Shown piece after piece: positions 1-9,479 of a stretch of 64,000 bases of DNA. Source of the DNA: Alphaproteobacteria bacterium (GTDB lineage: Bacteria > Pseudomonadota > Alphaproteobacteria > UBA9219). How positions within the stretch are numbered: the first letter of the stretch is position 1; the number at the start of each line of letters is the position of its first letter. Made by a program: the position numbers and the translations under genes. The notes below the pieces were generated by a model that had not been told where the DNA came from, searched no databases, and saw only the letters and a program-made list of their open reading frames with translations. The stretch is taken from assembly GCA_009779745.1 (NCBI GenBank), contig WRDR01000008.1, positions 1 through 64,000 of the forward strand, in the 5' to 3' direction.

Positions 1-1378
1 CGCTTAGTCTCACAGACGGACGGCCATAGTCAACAAACACAAAGAACGCTCCGCCGTAAGGAATAAATCCTCCGTGCAGCGAGAGTCCGCCCATTATTGC
101 AAACATCGCATGTTCGCGCACGCCGTAGTGTATATATCTGGCATAGTACTTCCCGGGCTCTATGACTCCGCACCCCTTCGGCATAGTGTTGTTGGAACCG
201 GATAAATCCGCGCTTCCTCCTATCAATTCCCTGACTGCCGGAAATATCGCCTCTATCACGGAACCGGACGCTTTTCTTGTTGCCTGATTAGGCTTTGCTT
301 TTGCAAAACTCAGCTTTAATTCTTCCATTGCCTTTTCGTACAATTCAGCTTTAGCTCCTTCTGTAACATCAGCTCTCATAGCCTCGTCAAATTCCAAAGC
401 CTTCTCGTGCGCATCATGTCTTTTTTTCCAAGCTGTGTATTCGCCGTTACCTCTAACTCCGGCTTCTCTCCACAGTTTCAAAGCCTCATCAAAAACCTTA
501 AACGGCGCATAGTCTACTCCCAGCTTTTCCATAGACTTCATAACCTCGTCTGCTCCCAAAGGAGCTCCATGGCTTTCACTGGTTCCTCCTTTATTAGGTG
601 AACCAAATCCTATAACTGTTCTGAATGCTATTAAAGACGGCTTGTCTGTTACTGCTATAGCCTCATTCAAAGCGTCCTCGATAGCAGCAGCATTATGACC
701 GTCTGCGTCTCTTACTACATGCCAGCCGGAAGCTTCAAACCGGCCCGGCACATCTTCGCTGAAAGACAAATCAGTAGAGCCGTCTATAGAAATCTTGTTG
801 TCGTCATATAAAACTATGAGCCTGCCCAGTTTCAAATGTCCGGCAAGAGATATAGCCTCTTGGCTGATGCCTTCCATTAAATCTCCGTCCGATGCTAAAA
901 CAAAAGTCCTGTGGTTGACTAAATCATCTCCGAATCTGTTATTGAGTACTCTTTCCCCCAGAGCAAACCCTACGGAATGAGCAATGCCCTGACCCAAAGG
1001 TCCGGTAGTCATTTCTATGCCTAAATCATGGTTTTTTTCCGGGTGTCCCGGCGTCTTGCTGTGAAGCTGTCTAAAATTCTTAATATCCTCTATCTCCATT
1101 TCCGGATAACCGACCAAATGTATCAAAGAGTACAAAGCGGAAGAACCATGCCCGGCAGATAATATAAACCTGTCTCTGTCTTCCCAATTTGGCTTATTAA
1201 CATTAAATTTTAAGAACTTAGAAAACAAGACTGTTAATATATCGGCAGCTCCCATAGCAATTCCCGGGTGCCCTGATTTAGCTTTTTCAACAGCGGCTAT
1301 AGAGAGTGCTCTTATAGCATTTGCCATTTCAATGTGAGTCTTTGAATTGTCTTTAAAATAATCGGAGAGATATTTCAT
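1..1378 (-). CDS. tkt: Transketolase, N-terminal part (runs off the left edge)
   Basis: Thiamine-diphosphate enzyme of the non-oxidative pentose phosphate pathway that moves two-carbon units between sugar phosphates in the cytoplasm. The minus strand is open from the ATG at 1376-1378 to the window edge, giving about 459 residues. Visible family blocks are the N-terminal region with SGHPG, the HGSSALYSL stretch, TTGPLGQG, the ThDP/metal block ASDGDLMEG followed by YDDN, and the start of the pyrimidine domain with GGSADL and REHAM. The C-terminal third lies outside the window, so completeness cannot be judged. A 25-bp perfect palindrome lies 22 bp upstream of the start. Family assignment is firm. 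Confidence 0.97.
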   Translation of the reverse strand, partial: MKYLSDYFKDNSKTHIEMANAIRALSIAAVEKAKSGHPGIAMGAADILTVLFSKFLKFNVNKPNWEDRDRFILSAGHGSSALYSLIHLVGYPEMEIEDIKNFRQLHSKTPGHPEKNHDLGIEMTTGPLGQGIAHSVGFALGERVLNNRFGDDLVNHRTFVLASDGDLMEGISQEAISLAGHLKLGRLIVLYDDNKISIDGSTDLSFSEDVPGRFEASGWHVVRDADGHNAAAIEDALNEAIAVTDKPSLIAFRTVIGFGSPNKGGTSESHGAPLGADEVMKSMEKLGVDYAPFKVFDEALKLWREAGVRGNGEYTAWKKRHDAHEKALEFDEAMRADVTEGAKAELYEKAMEELKLSFAKAKPNQATRKASGSVIEAIFPAVRELIGGSADLSGSNNTMPKGCGVIEPGKYYARYIHYGVREHAMFAIMGGLSLHGGFIPYGGAFFVFVDYGRPSVRLS

Positions 1379-1400
1379 TGTTTTTCCTATACAATATACA

Positions 1401-1425
1401 GTTGAGAGTTAATTTAACTCTCAAC
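1401..1425. promoter_or_regulatory. 25-bp perfect palindrome upstream of tkt
   Basis: Two 12-nt arms (GTTGAGAGTTAA and its complement) around a single central base. It lies 22 bp before the tkt start in the divergent gap between tkt and the gene at 1590. It could be an operator for a dimeric regulator or an mRNA hairpin in the tkt leader. No matching copy was seen elsewhere in the window. The rest of the 1379-1589 gap is AT-rich with no gene. Confidence 0.5.
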
Positions 1426-1589
1426 ATAGGGTTGTGCCAGCTATATATCATACTTCTTTCCTATATACGATTCTTTTTTTCCGTTTAAAAATTTTCTTTT
1501 AACCTTATTTTTCTCTATCTGAAAGTAATTTTCAACATTATAATCAACAGCCATAATAGGCTGCACCAATTATAATTAAGGAACATATT

Positions 1590-2036
1590 ATGACTGATAT
1601 TAATAAGCTTGAGACACCCCACGACTATGCAAATGAAATCTATGCCATATACATGGAACCGTCACAGTATAACCTCTATTGCAAAATTTTGGGAGGGCGG
1701 TCTCTTATGAAAGAGGCTGGGGAGAAGCTGGGACCCAAAGGACAGAAAAGCGTTATCCGCTGCCTCAACATAAAACTGACTCAGACGCTCGCACAAGTTA
1801 ATGACCTTAAAGAGGCAAAATCTGCAAATTCTCTGGCTATATGCTGCACCAACGTGATAAGTTATGCATTGGACGGACAAAGTTACAGCTACTCGAAAGC
1901 GCAAACCAACCATCTGGCTAAGATAGCATTTAACACAGTAAAGCTGTATGAAAAGCTTGAAACTCCGCATGTACCTGAAAAAGTGCAAAAAGTTAATAAG
2001 CCGGACGGTTTAATCTCTATATCTTATCCAAAATAA
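1590..2036 (+). CDS. Hypothetical protein, 148 aa
   Basis: Not recognised. The ATG at 1590 follows an AAGGA-like ribosome site (taaggaacatattatg). The product is soluble, mainly helical by eye, with no signal peptide, membrane segment or known motif. It has two adjacent Cys in the middle (AICCTNV) and ends in a basic, Pro-containing tail. It is transcribed divergently from tkt and stands alone. The stop is followed by a short 6-bp hairpin (gattca/tgaatc) with no T-run. It is probably a lineage-restricted gene, as no conserved partner is nearby. Confidence 0.6.
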   Translation: MTDINKLETPHDYANEIYAIYMEPSQYNLYCKILGGRSLMKEAGEKLGPKGQKSVIRCLNIKLTQTLAQVNDLKEAKSANSLAICCTNVISYALDGQSYSYSKAQTNHLAKIAFNTVKLYEKLETPHVPEKVQKVNKPDGLISISYPK

Positions 2037-2109
2037 GATTCATGTACTTGAATCGCGCCAAACTACCCTTGAACTAGCTTATTTGTTCTTTAATTTAGAA
2101 GAGCAGGTT

Positions 2110-2357
2110 CTATAATCTATAGGACAGTTTCCGTAAGACCTTACTTTCCTGCAATTTATCTCGAGCTTTTCCTCCTGCTCTCTCTATTATTTCGTCTTTT
2201 ACTCTCCATACTATTTCGTTTTTTGCTAGATTAAAGAGGTGTCCTGCAACTCTTTTACCCCCTTCTATTGTAATGTAGGAAGGACTACTTTTTTCCCTGC
2301 TAATATAAGGAATGGAACGACTTCTGGTAATACGTTAGCTCCTATTATTATTGCCAT
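2110..2357 (-). pseudogene. Small gene broken by a one-base frameshift in an A-tract
   Basis: On the minus strand an AGGAGG ribosome site lies 5 bases before an ATG at 2357. The first 25 codons read MAIIIGANVLPEVVPFLILA and on into a run of six A (2289-2294 on the plus strand), after which this frame soon stops at TAG. Restoring a seventh A continues a frame to the TAG at 2110, with sequence such as YITIEGGKRVAGHLFNLAKN and a basic C-terminus, about 82 residues in total. The family is not recognised. A recent loss, a homopolymer sequencing error, or programmed slippage would all give this picture. The flanks (2037-2109 and 2358-2535) hold no other gene that I can see. Confidence 0.55.
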
Positions 2358-2535
2358 GGTAGCCTCCTAACATTTAGTGTTCCCCAACCATAGAGGTACC
2401 ATAGCATATATTTGACAAAAAGTCCAATAAAATAAATACGTTCGCTGGAGTTTATGTACGAATTTTGTACGATTTTATATCCAAATTTATAGTGCGAATT
2501 TAAAGCCTAAAATAGCTCTCTAAATCTAGCTTTGC

Positions 2536-2609
2536 TGGAGCGGGTGAAGGGAATCGAACCCTCATAGCCAGCTTGGAAGGCTGGAGCTTTACCACTAAGC
2601 TACACCCGC
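2536..2609 (-). tRNA. tRNA-Gly (anticodon UCC)
   Basis: A 74-nt cloverleaf on the minus strand. The acceptor is GCGGGTG paired with CACCCGC, followed by the discriminator U and an encoded CCA. The D-arm region is TAGCTTAGTGGTAAAGC, the anticodon loop CTTCCAA contains TCC, and the T-loop is GGTTCGATTCC. The anticodon reads GGA and GGG glycine codons. It sits alone upstream of bamD on the complementary strand. Confidence 0.96.
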
Positions 2610-2668
2610 ATAAACAGTCCTTTTATACAAATCTTATTATGATATCAAGCAAATATTTTTCTAACTCC

Positions 2669-3421
2669 TCATTCCTCATTCCTAACTCCTAACTTCTCAT
2701 AGGCATACTTATACCACTCTGAATTAGAGAAATTATACCCGAGTAATGCGGCGTTCTTTCTGGCTTCCTCCGGAAAGCCTAACGCTAGGTTTATCTCTAC
2801 CAGTCTTAGCAACGCCTCAGGCACATGGCTGGTAGTCTGATACTGGTCTACAACAGTTCTAAATCTTCCCTGCGCCGCCAAGTACTGCCGCTGCCTAAGA
2901 TAATACCTCCCTATCTCCATTTCTCCACCTGCCAAATGGTCGTTTATTAACGATAACTTCAGCGCAGCGTCCTTTGCATAATCCGTCCCCTTAAATCTGT
3001 CCGTTACCTCTATCAGATTCCTCATCGCCTCTTTTGCATATGACTGGTCTCTTTTCACGTCCAGTATTCTCTCATAGTTGCAGAGTGCCCTCAAATAAAA
3101 CGCATAGCCAATATCCTTATTTCCCGGGTGCATCTCTATGAAGTTATCCAACGCCTCTATGGCAGCGTCATAATTCATGTCCTCGTAATGCGCATACGCT
3201 TCCATAAGCACTGCTCTTACAGCCCACTGCGAATACGGGTGCTGTCTTTCTACTTCTGAAAAATACTTTACTGCTTCTGCAAAGTCACCTCTCTCCAGCG
3301 CATCTGTCGCCTTCAGATACAATATATCTGCCGGTTCCTCCGCTATAATGTTATCCTTATTAGTAGGCGCACAAGAAGCTAAGACTGCTATCATACAACT
3401 TATTATTAGGAATCTCTTCAT
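2669..3421 (-). CDS. bamD: Outer-membrane assembly lipoprotein BamD
   Basis: TPR lipoprotein of the BAM complex that inserts beta-barrel proteins into the outer membrane. It has a lipoprotein signal (hydrophobic ISCMIAVLASC with a lipobox Cys near residue 17) and then about five TPR-like helical pairs, with recognisable stretches such as VKYFSEVERQHPYSQWA and LDNFIEMHPGN. Its 250 residues are usual for the family. The last residues (KLGVRNEE and the stop) are encoded inside a period-7 repeat array that continues past the gene (2661-2700), so this C-terminus seems repeat-derived. It lies downstream of lpxC on the same strand, a pair that also neighbours in other alphaproteobacteria. Confidence 0.95.
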   Translation of the reverse strand: MKRFLIISCMIAVLASCAPTNKDNIIAEEPADILYLKATDALERGDFAEAVKYFSEVERQHPYSQWAVRAVLMEAYAHYEDMNYDAAIEALDNFIEMHPGNKDIGYAFYLRALCNYERILDVKRDQSYAKEAMRNLIEVTDRFKGTDYAKDAALKLSLINDHLAGGEMEIGRYYLRQRQYLAAQGRFRTVVDQYQTTSHVPEALLRLVEINLALGFPEEARKNAALLGYNFSNSEWYKYAYEKLGVRNEE

Positions 3422-3469
3422 GCTGTTACCTTTTTGTTTCGGTTATAGAGCGTATGTTAGCAGAATAAC

Positions 3470-3568
<99 letters not shown>

Positions 3569-4429
3569 CTATTCTTCAACGATTCTCCACGAGTCTTTTT
3601 GCTCAAACATAGCTCTTAACAGAGTGTTATTAAGCTCATGTCCGGTGCAGTGCCCCTCGAATCTGCCCTTAAACCTAGCTCCTATAAGAGCTATGTCTCC
3701 TATGGCATCTAAGAGCTTATGGCGGGCAAACTCATTGTTATAACGAAGCCCGGATTCGTTCATTATCTCATTCTCTTTGATAATTATAGCGTTTTCCAAA
3801 GATCCGCCTCTGGCTAAACCATGCTTCTTTAGATTCTCTACATCTTCAAGAAATCCGAAAGTTCTCGCCCTGCTTACTTCTTTCTTAAATTCTGCCGCAG
3901 TCAGTTCCAGCTCGTACGCCTGATTCCCTATAACAGACCTGTCAAACTCTATCCCTACGTAATAGCTGGCGCCGTCTTCCGGAAGCAGTCTCGCCTTTTT
4001 ACCATTTTTCTCGTCAGATATTTCCACCTCGGACAGAATCTCAAGAACTTTTCTTTTCGCTGCCTGCTCCACTGTTCCTGCAGATTCTATTATCTCTACA
4101 AAACAGTCCGCGCTCCCATCCATAATAGGCACTTCTTCTGCGTTTATCTCGATGAGCATATTGTCAATGCCGCACGCATATACGGCAGCCATAAGGTGCT
4201 CAACCGTAGATACTTTCCCGCCGTGCTGGTTACCGATAACAGTACACATGCGCGTATCCACTACATTAGACCACAAAGCCTTTATTTTTCTGGCTCCGTT
4301 GAACAAATCAGTACGCAGAAAAATAATACCGGAATCAGCTTCTGCCGGACAAAATTTCATGTTTACTATTTTCCCGGAATGTACTCCTATTCCTGAACAC
4401 TCTATTTCTCTTGCTATAGTCCTTTGCAT
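3569..4429 (-). CDS. lpxC: UDP-3-O-acyl-N-acetylglucosamine deacetylase LpxC
   Basis: Zinc hydrolase that removes the acetyl group from UDP-3-O-acyl-GlcNAc, the committed step of lipid A synthesis, in the cytoplasm. The 286 residues carry the two-domain LpxC pattern: SGIGVHSG at the start, the zinc-ligand block STVEHLMAA (His78), the second ligand block ARHKLLDAIGD (His237, Asp241), and the C-terminal GHELNN with the catalytic His. All key residues are present. With lpxI in the same window it shows that the cell makes lipid A. The gene starts with ATG at 4429. An AT-rich divergent gap separates it from the lipoprotein gene at 4631. Confidence 0.97.
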   Translation of the reverse strand: MQRTIAREIECSGIGVHSGKIVNMKFCPAEADSGIIFLRTDLFNGARKIKALWSNVVDTRMCTVIGNQHGGKVSTVEHLMAAVYACGIDNMLIEINAEEVPIMDGSADCFVEIIESAGTVEQAAKRKVLEILSEVEISDEKNGKKARLLPEDGASYYVGIEFDRSVIGNQAYELELTAAEFKKEVSRARTFGFLEDVENLKKHGLARGGSLENAIIIKENEIMNESGLRYNNEFARHKLLDAIGDIALIGARFKGRFEGHCTGHELNNTLLRAMFEQKDSWRIVEE

Positions 4430-4630
4430 AATGCGGTATGTCCTTCACACAATAATATTTATAAACCATATTATTACAAAAGCACTCGCATTTAAATAAA
4501 ACCATTTTTACCATTTATTACACTTCTCTGTATTGTTTGTTTGAGCGTTAGTATTTTCTTAATCTTCTTTGTGTAAATCTGTTTATAAGGTTCTGATGTT
4601 TTGACCATTTTTATTGTTAATGAGGCTGCT

Positions 4631-4921
4631 ATGACTAAAGTAAATCTTATCTCTGCCAATGCCATGCATCGTTCTAAATCTTTTCTAAAACAAGCAGTTA
4701 CTGCCTCTTGTTTACTTGGTCTCTTAGCATTGACAAGCTGCTCCAGCTTGACTGCTCAGGAACAGCGCATTGTCTCCGGCACAGCTATCGGCGCGAGCGT
4801 AGGCGTTGCTACAAGCGCAGTTACGGGCTGGTGCATACCTTGCGGTCTTTTTCTTGGTGCAGGTGTCGGTGCCGGTACCGGCTATCTCGTAGACTATGTT
4901 ATAGAGAACGATAGAAGATAA
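4631..4921 (+). CDS. Small glycine-zipper lipoprotein
   Basis: The 96-residue product has an N-terminal signal ending in LLALTSC, a lipobox with the modified Cys, followed by a glycine/alanine-rich stretch (GTAIGASVGVATSAV and GAGVGAGTGYLVDY) typical of glycine-zipper membrane-inserting segments. The start at 4631 is chosen because GAGG lies 5 bases before it; an upstream in-frame ATG at 4601 lacks a ribosome site and would put charged residues before the signal. It probably sits in the outer membrane or periplasm. Function is unknown; small osmotically induced lipoproteins look similar. A strong palindromic terminator follows directly. Confidence 0.75.
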   Translation: MTKVNLISANAMHRSKSFLKQAVTASCLLGLLALTSCSSLTAQEQRIVSGTAIGASVGVATSAVTGWCIPCGLFLGAGVGAGTGYLVDYVIENDRR

Positions 4922-4925
4922 ATAG

Positions 4926-4949
4926 TAATGCAGAAATATTTCTGCATTA
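4926..4949. terminator. Bidirectional terminator between the lipoprotein gene and fumC
   Basis: A perfect 12-bp inverted repeat (TAATGCAGAAAT and its complement, no spacer) lies between two convergent genes, followed by T-rich sequence on the plus side (tattatttatt) and preceded by A/T-rich sequence for the minus side. It fits a shared intrinsic terminator. Confidence 0.75.
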
Positions 4950-4956
4950 TTATTTA

Positions 4957-6363
4957 TTAATTCCCTACCATGTTCCTCGGATTTACGAATCGGTCAAACT
5001 CTTCTTTTGTCAGTATCCCCAGTGCTGCCGCAGCCTCTTTAAGGCTGATTCCCTCTTTGTGCGCTTTTTTGACTATAGCCGCAGCTTTATCATAGCCGAC
5101 AACAGGATTCAACGCCGTAGCCAGCATCAAAGAATTCTCAAGATATGTTTTGATTCTATCCAGATTAGGAACTATGCCCTTTAGACAGTTATCTGTGAAG
5201 CTCAACGCAGAATCGCTAAGAAGAGTTATAGACAAAAGAACATTGTATATTATCAAGGGCTTGAACACGTTTAGTTCGAAATGCCCGGAAGCTCCGCCTA
5301 TAGCAACAGCTGCATTATTTCCCATGACTTGAGCAGCAACCATAGTCATAGCTTCTGACTGAGTCGGATTGACTTTACCCGGCATTATGGACGAACCGGG
5401 TTCATTTTCCGGTAAAGACAGCTCCCCTATGCCGCATCTCGGACCTGATGCTAAAAGCCTTATATCATTGGCTATTTTCATGAAACTTGCCGCTATGGTG
5501 TTGAGAACTCCGGACACTTCCACCATAGTATCGTTGCTGGCTAATGCCTCAAACTTGTTTTTAGCGGTTTTAAAAGGTATTCCGGTTTTCTTTTTCAGCT
5601 CTTTTGCTATAGCCTTTCCGAATCCCTTTGGACTATTCAGCCCGGTACCTACAGCAGTACCTCCCTGCGCTAAATAATGCACTCTGTCCAGAACAGCTTT
5701 AACTCTTTCTATATTAAGAGAAATCTGTTCCTCATATCCAGAAAACTCCTGTCCCAGAGTAAGCGGCACAGCATCTTGCAAGTGAGTCCTGCCTATCTTA
5801 ACTATATTTTTGAATTCCTTTGATTTTTCCATTAGAACTTTTCGCATATGCTCTAATGCCGGCAGCAGCACCTCTTTAAGCTCTATAGCTGCAGCTATAT
5901 GCATAGCAGCCGGAAATGCGTCATTAGTGCTTTGCGACATATTAACGTGATCATTAGGATGCACCGGTTTTTTAGATCCTATTTTTCCGCCCATAAGCTC
6001 TATGGCTCTGTTTGATATGACCTCGTTCAGATTCATATTGGTTTGAGTGCCTGAGCCGGTCTGCCACACTATCAGGGGAAATTCTTTATCCAGCTTGCCG
6101 TCATACACCTCTCTGGCCGCTGTTATTATCGCCTTGCCTATTTTTTTGTCCAGTCCGCCTATGTCCATGTTAACCACAGCAGCCGCTTCTTTTAAAAGCC
6201 CGAAAGCTCTTATCAGCTGTATAGGCATAAGAGGCCCTCCCATCTTAATGCCTATTTTGAAATTTTGCAGGCTTCTTTGAGTCTGAGCACCCCAGTACCT
6301 ATCGCAAGGCACTTGTATCTCGCCCATAGTATCAGTTTCTATGCGAATTTTTTTACTGTTCAT
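4957..6363 (-). CDS. fumC: Class II fumarate hydratase
   Basis: Iron-independent fumarase converting fumarate to L-malate in the TCA cycle. The 468 residues from the ATG at 6363 ([11 protein letters not shown]) match the usual length. The superfamily signature [11 protein letters not shown] is intact, as are [19 protein letters not shown] and [10 protein letters not shown]. An upstream in-frame start near 6405 would add residues encoded by the period-7 array at 6382-6416, so 6363 is preferred. It stands divergent from sufB and convergent with the lipoprotein gene. Confidence 0.97.
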   Translation of the reverse strand: MNSKKIRIETDTMGEIQVPCDRYWGAQTQRSLQNFKIGIKMGGPLMPIQLIRAFGLLKEAAAVVNMDIGGLDKKIGKAIITAAREVYDGKLDKEFPLIVWQTGSGTQTNMNLNEVISNRAIELMGGKIGSKKPVHPNDHVNMSQSTNDAFPAAMHIAAAIELKEVLLPALEHMRKVLMEKSKEFKNIVKIGRTHLQDAVPLTLGQEFSGYEEQISLNIERVKAVLDRVHYLAQGGTAVGTGLNSPKGFGKAIAKELKKKTGIPFKTAKNKFEALASNDTMVEVSGVLNTIAASFMKIANDIRLLASGPRCGIGELSLPENEPGSSIMPGKVNPTQSEAMTMVAAQVMGNNAAVAIGGASGHFELNVFKPLIIYNVLLSITLLSDSALSFTDNCLKGIVPNLDRIKTYLENSLMLATALNPVVGYDKAAAIVKKAHKEGISLKEAAAALGILTKEEFDRFVNPRNMVGN

Positions 6364-6381
6364 GATTCCTGTCCTTAATCT

Positions 6382-6416
6382 CATTTTCCATTTTCCACTT
6401 TCCATTTTCCATTATT
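6382..6416. repeat. Period-7 array upstream of fumC
   Basis: Five consecutive 7-mers in register (CATTTTC, CATTTTC, CACTTTC, CATTTTC, CATTATT), which are complements of the GAAAATG type. It occupies most of the 100-bp divergent gap between fumC and sufB and probably adjoins both promoters. Confidence 0.85.
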
Positions 6417-6463
6417 CTCTGTACTATGGAACGCCGAATTAAATTATAAGAATATTTTCCGAA

Positions 6464-7933
6464 ATGTCTAACACTTCTGCAAATCCCCCTGAGAATATCT
6501 TCGATGAAAACTATAAGTATGGTTTTTCCACAGATATTGCCTCTGAATCCTTTCCTATGGGGCTTAATGAAGACATTGTACGGCTGATTTCCGCTAAAAT
6601 GAACGAGCCGAACTGGATGCTGAAAAAAAGGCTTAATGCTTTTGCTGTTTGGAAAAACATGAAAGAGCCTGCTTGGGCAAAGGTTTCGTATCCGCCCATT
6701 GATTATCAGAATTCTTATTACTATTCCGCGCCTAAGAAGAAAGACGAAAACGCTCCTATGACTTTGGACGACATAGATCCTAAGATAAAAGAGACATATG
6801 ATAAACTGGGAGTTCCTCTGCACGAGCAGGAAATTTTTGCAGGAGTGCAAAAGCCCAGAGTAGCGGTAGACGCGGTGTTTGACAGCATTTCTGTTGCGAC
6901 TACATATAAAGAAGAGCTTAAAAAGCACGGCATAATATTTTGTCCTATATCCGAGGCAATAACAAAACACTCGGACCTGGTTCAAAAATATTTCAGCACT
7001 GTAGTGCCGCCGGACGATAATTTCTTTGCAGCGTTGAATACCGCCGTATTCACTGACGGAACTTTTGTTTTCGTGCCTAAAGGAGTCCGCTGTCCCATGG
7101 AGCTGTCCTCGTACTTCCGCATAAACGCAAGAAACACCGGACAATTCGAGCGCACTCTTATAATTGCGGAAGAAGGAGCATCTGTGAGTTATCTGGAAGG
7201 CTGCACTGCGCCACAGAGAGACGAGAATCAGCTTCACGCCGCCGTAGTCGAGCTTACGGCTTTAGACAATGCCAATATAAAGTATTCTACTGTTCAGAAC
7301 TGGTATCCCGGAGACAAAGAAGGCAAAGGAGGCATTTACAACTTTGTTACTAAAAGAGGCTTGTGTAAGGGCAGGAACTCCAAGATTTCATGGACTCAAA
7401 TAGAAACAGGCTCTTCTATCACTTGGAAGTACCCAAGCTGCGTTTTACTGGGAGATGATTCTATTGGAGAGTTCTACTCCATAGCTATCACTAATAATTA
7501 TCAGCAAGCCGATACCGGCACTAAGATGATTCACATAGGAAAAAATACCAGCTCTACGATTATTGCCAAAAGCATAAGCGCAGGGCATTCCTCCGGCACA
7601 TACAGAGGACTGGTAAAAGTTACAAAATCCGCTAAAAATGCGAAAAATAAGACGCAATGCGATAATCTTTTGATTGGAGGCTCTTGTACTGCCAATACTA
7701 TACCTTATATAGAGTCTGGGCAGTCTTGCGCCGTGCTGGAGCACGAGGCTACCGCATCTAAGATAAGCGATGAACAGTTATTTTACTGTAAGCAGCGGGG
7801 TCTTACTGATGAACAGGCAATGTCTTTAATAGTGAACGGGTTCTGCAAGGAAGTGCTTCAAGAGATACCAATGGAGTTTGCGGTTGAAGCGCAGAAGCTG
7901 ATAGGGTTGAGTCTTGAAGGAAGCGTTGGGTAG
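6464..7933 (+). CDS. sufB: Fe-S cluster assembly scaffold SufB
   Basis: Core of the SufBCD scaffold on which iron-sulfur clusters are built. The 489-residue length and conserved blocks are typical: [44 protein letters not shown], the C-terminal beta-helix, and the block [17 protein letters not shown] that carries the assembly-site Cys. It is first in an operon continuing sufC, sufD, sufS, sufU and sufT with short or overlapping junctions, so translation is coupled. No SufR or IscR regulator is adjacent. Confidence 0.97.
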   Translation: MSNTSANPPENIFDENYKYGFSTDIASESFPMGLNEDIVRLISAKMNEPNWMLKKRLNAFAVWKNMKEPAWAKVSYPPIDYQNSYYYSAPKKKDENAPMTLDDIDPKIKETYDKLGVPLHEQEIFAGVQKPRVAVDAVFDSISVATTYKEELKKHGIIFCPISEAITKHSDLVQKYFSTVVPPDDNFFAALNTAVFTDGTFVFVPKGVRCPMELSSYFRINARNTGQFERTLIIAEEGASVSYLEGCTAPQRDENQLHAAVVELTALDNANIKYSTVQNWYPGDKEGKGGIYNFVTKRGLCKGRNSKISWTQIETGSSITWKYPSCVLLGDDSIGEFYSIAITNNYQQADTGTKMIHIGKNTSSTIIAKSISAGHSSGTYRGLVKVTKSAKNAKNKTQCDNLLIGGSCTANTIPYIESGQSCAVLEHEATASKISDEQLFYCKQRGLTDEQAMSLIVNGFCKEVLQEIPMEFAVEAQKLIGLSLEGSVG

Positions 7934-7948
7934 AATGGAAAATGTAAA

Positions 7949-8686
7949 ATGCTGAAAATCAAAAATCTACATGTTGCAATAGGCGAAAAAGAAATCTTAA
8001 AAGGATTGGATTTGCACATTCCTAACGGCAAGGTGCACGCTGTTATGGGACCTAACGGTTCCGGAAAGAGTACTCTGTCTTACGTGCTGGCAGGCAAGGC
8101 CGGGTATAATGTGACTAAAGGTTCCGTAACTTTGGACGGCAAAGATATTCTTTCTATGTCCTGTAATGAGCGTGCTCTGGCAGGTATATTTTTAGCTATG
8201 CAGTATCCTGTTGAGATTCCGGGCGTAAGCAACCTGACGTTTTTGAAAACTGCACTGAATGCCGTAAGGAGTGCGAAAGGACTGCCGGAGCTGGACGCTA
8301 TGCAGATGCTGAAACTTTTAAAGACAAAAGCAAAGGAACTTGGGTTGTCCGAAGAAATGCTTAAGCGTGCGGTTAACTCCGGTTTTTCAGGAGGAGAGAA
8401 AAAGAGGAATGAGATTCTGCAAATGGCTGTGCTGGAGCCTTCTTTGTGCATTATGGACGAGATAGACAGTGGACTTGATATTGATGCGCTGAAGACTGTT
8501 GCGGACGGCGTAAACGCCTTGCGCAGTGAAAATCGTTCTATGCTGATTATCACTCATTATCAGAGGCTCTTGGAGTACATCAGGCCGGACAGGATTCACG
8601 TATTGAATCACGGAAAGATTCAAAGATCCGGAGACGCCTCTTTGGCTTTAGAGCTTGAAGCGGAAGGCTATAAACTACATGCGTAA
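7949..8686 (+). CDS. sufC: Fe-S assembly ATPase SufC
   Basis: ABC-type ATPase of the SufBCD complex that drives scaffold rearrangement. It has Walker A GPNGSGKST, the signature SGGEKKR, Walker B LCIMDEIDSGLD and the H-loop ITHYQR in 245 residues. Its ATG forms the last three bases of a three-unit period-7 run (7931-7951) that begins at the sufB stop. Its stop overlaps the sufD start by 8 bases. Confidence 0.97.
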   Translation: MLKIKNLHVAIGEKEILKGLDLHIPNGKVHAVMGPNGSGKSTLSYVLAGKAGYNVTKGSVTLDGKDILSMSCNERALAGIFLAMQYPVEIPGVSNLTFLKTALNAVRSAKGLPELDAMQMLKLLKTKAKELGLSEEMLKRAVNSGFSGGEKKRNEILQMAVLEPSLCIMDEIDSGLDIDALKTVADGVNALRSENRSMLIITHYQRLLEYIRPDRIHVLNHGKIQRSGDASLALELEAEGYKLHA

Positions 8687-9479
8687 TGCAGTTAAACACA
8701 TCTTGGTTTCCGATTCTTCGTATAATTTGAATATTTCAGAATCCGGCTATACAGAACTTTTGTTTTCGGAAGGAGTCCCTTCCGATATTAATATCAATGT
8801 TTCCATAACGGACGGCTGCAGAGTTCATTTGCTGGAAAAATATGATGCCGAATGCAGAGTTGTTTTTCGCTATAACATAGGCAAAAACGCAAGGTTAGTG
8901 CATGGAAGGCTGGCAGCAGCTCATAATAATTTAGTTTATGATATTTTTCAGGATTCTGATTCCTCGTATGATATGTATTCACTGTACAAAAGTTCTGTGC
9001 ATGACACTGTTAATGTGCATTTGTCCGGAGAAGATTCGGTTTGTAATTTAAAGTCGGTTGCTTTTCTGCATGATGATTCTTCCGTAATAGCAAAGCATTC
9101 TGTTATTCACGAAGCAAAGGACTGCACAAGCTCTCAGTATTTTAAGACTGTGCTTGATGATAATACTAGGTGTGATTTCAGGGGCAATATCATTGTTCAG
9201 CGTGATGCTTCCGGCACTGACGGGAAACAGTTATGTAAAACTCTGATGTTGTCCGATGACGCAAAGATGAATGCAGTTCCGAAATTGGAAATAATGAATG
9301 ACAATGTAAAATGCAGTCACGGAAATACAATAGGAAGCCTTGATGAGAACGCTGTTTTTTATTTATGTTCCAGAGGACTTTCTGCATACGAAGCAAAAAA
9401 GCTGCTCATAGACGGCTTTGTTCGAGAGATTATAGACGATATTCCGGACGCTGAATGGAAGGAGCACTTTAATGTTTGA
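8679..9479 (+). CDS. sufD: Fe-S assembly protein SufD, short form
   Basis: Partner of SufB in the SufBCD scaffold. The C-terminal half shows the SufB/SufD core, with RDASGTDGKQLCKTLMLSDD, a segment matching PKLEIMNDNVKCSHGNTIG, and the final helix FYLCSRGLSAYEAKKLLIDGF. From the ATG at 8679, which overlaps the sufC stop, the product has only 266 residues against about 420 in many bacteria, so the N-terminal domain is reduced. The frame is intact, so this looks like a compact form and not a broken gene. The sufS start overlaps its end by 8 bases. Confidence 0.92.
   Translation: MRNAVKHILVSDSSYNLNISESGYTELLFSEGVPSDININVSITDGCRVHLLEKYDAECRVVFRYNIGKNARLVHGRLAAAHNNLVYDIFQDSDSSYDMYSLYKSSVHDTVNVHLSGEDSVCNLKSVAFLHDDSSVIAKHSVIHEAKDCTSSQYFKTVLDDNTRCDFRGNIIVQRDASGTDGKQLCKTLMLSDDAKMNAVPKLEIMNDNVKCSHGNTIGSLDENAVFYLCSRGLSAYEAKKLLIDGFVREIIDDIPDAEWKEHFNV

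Noticed and set aside
6353-7237. A 294-codon minus-strand frame opposite sufB
   Set aside because: sufB is certain on the plus strand, and the opposite frame is Cys/Arg/His-rich with no family features.
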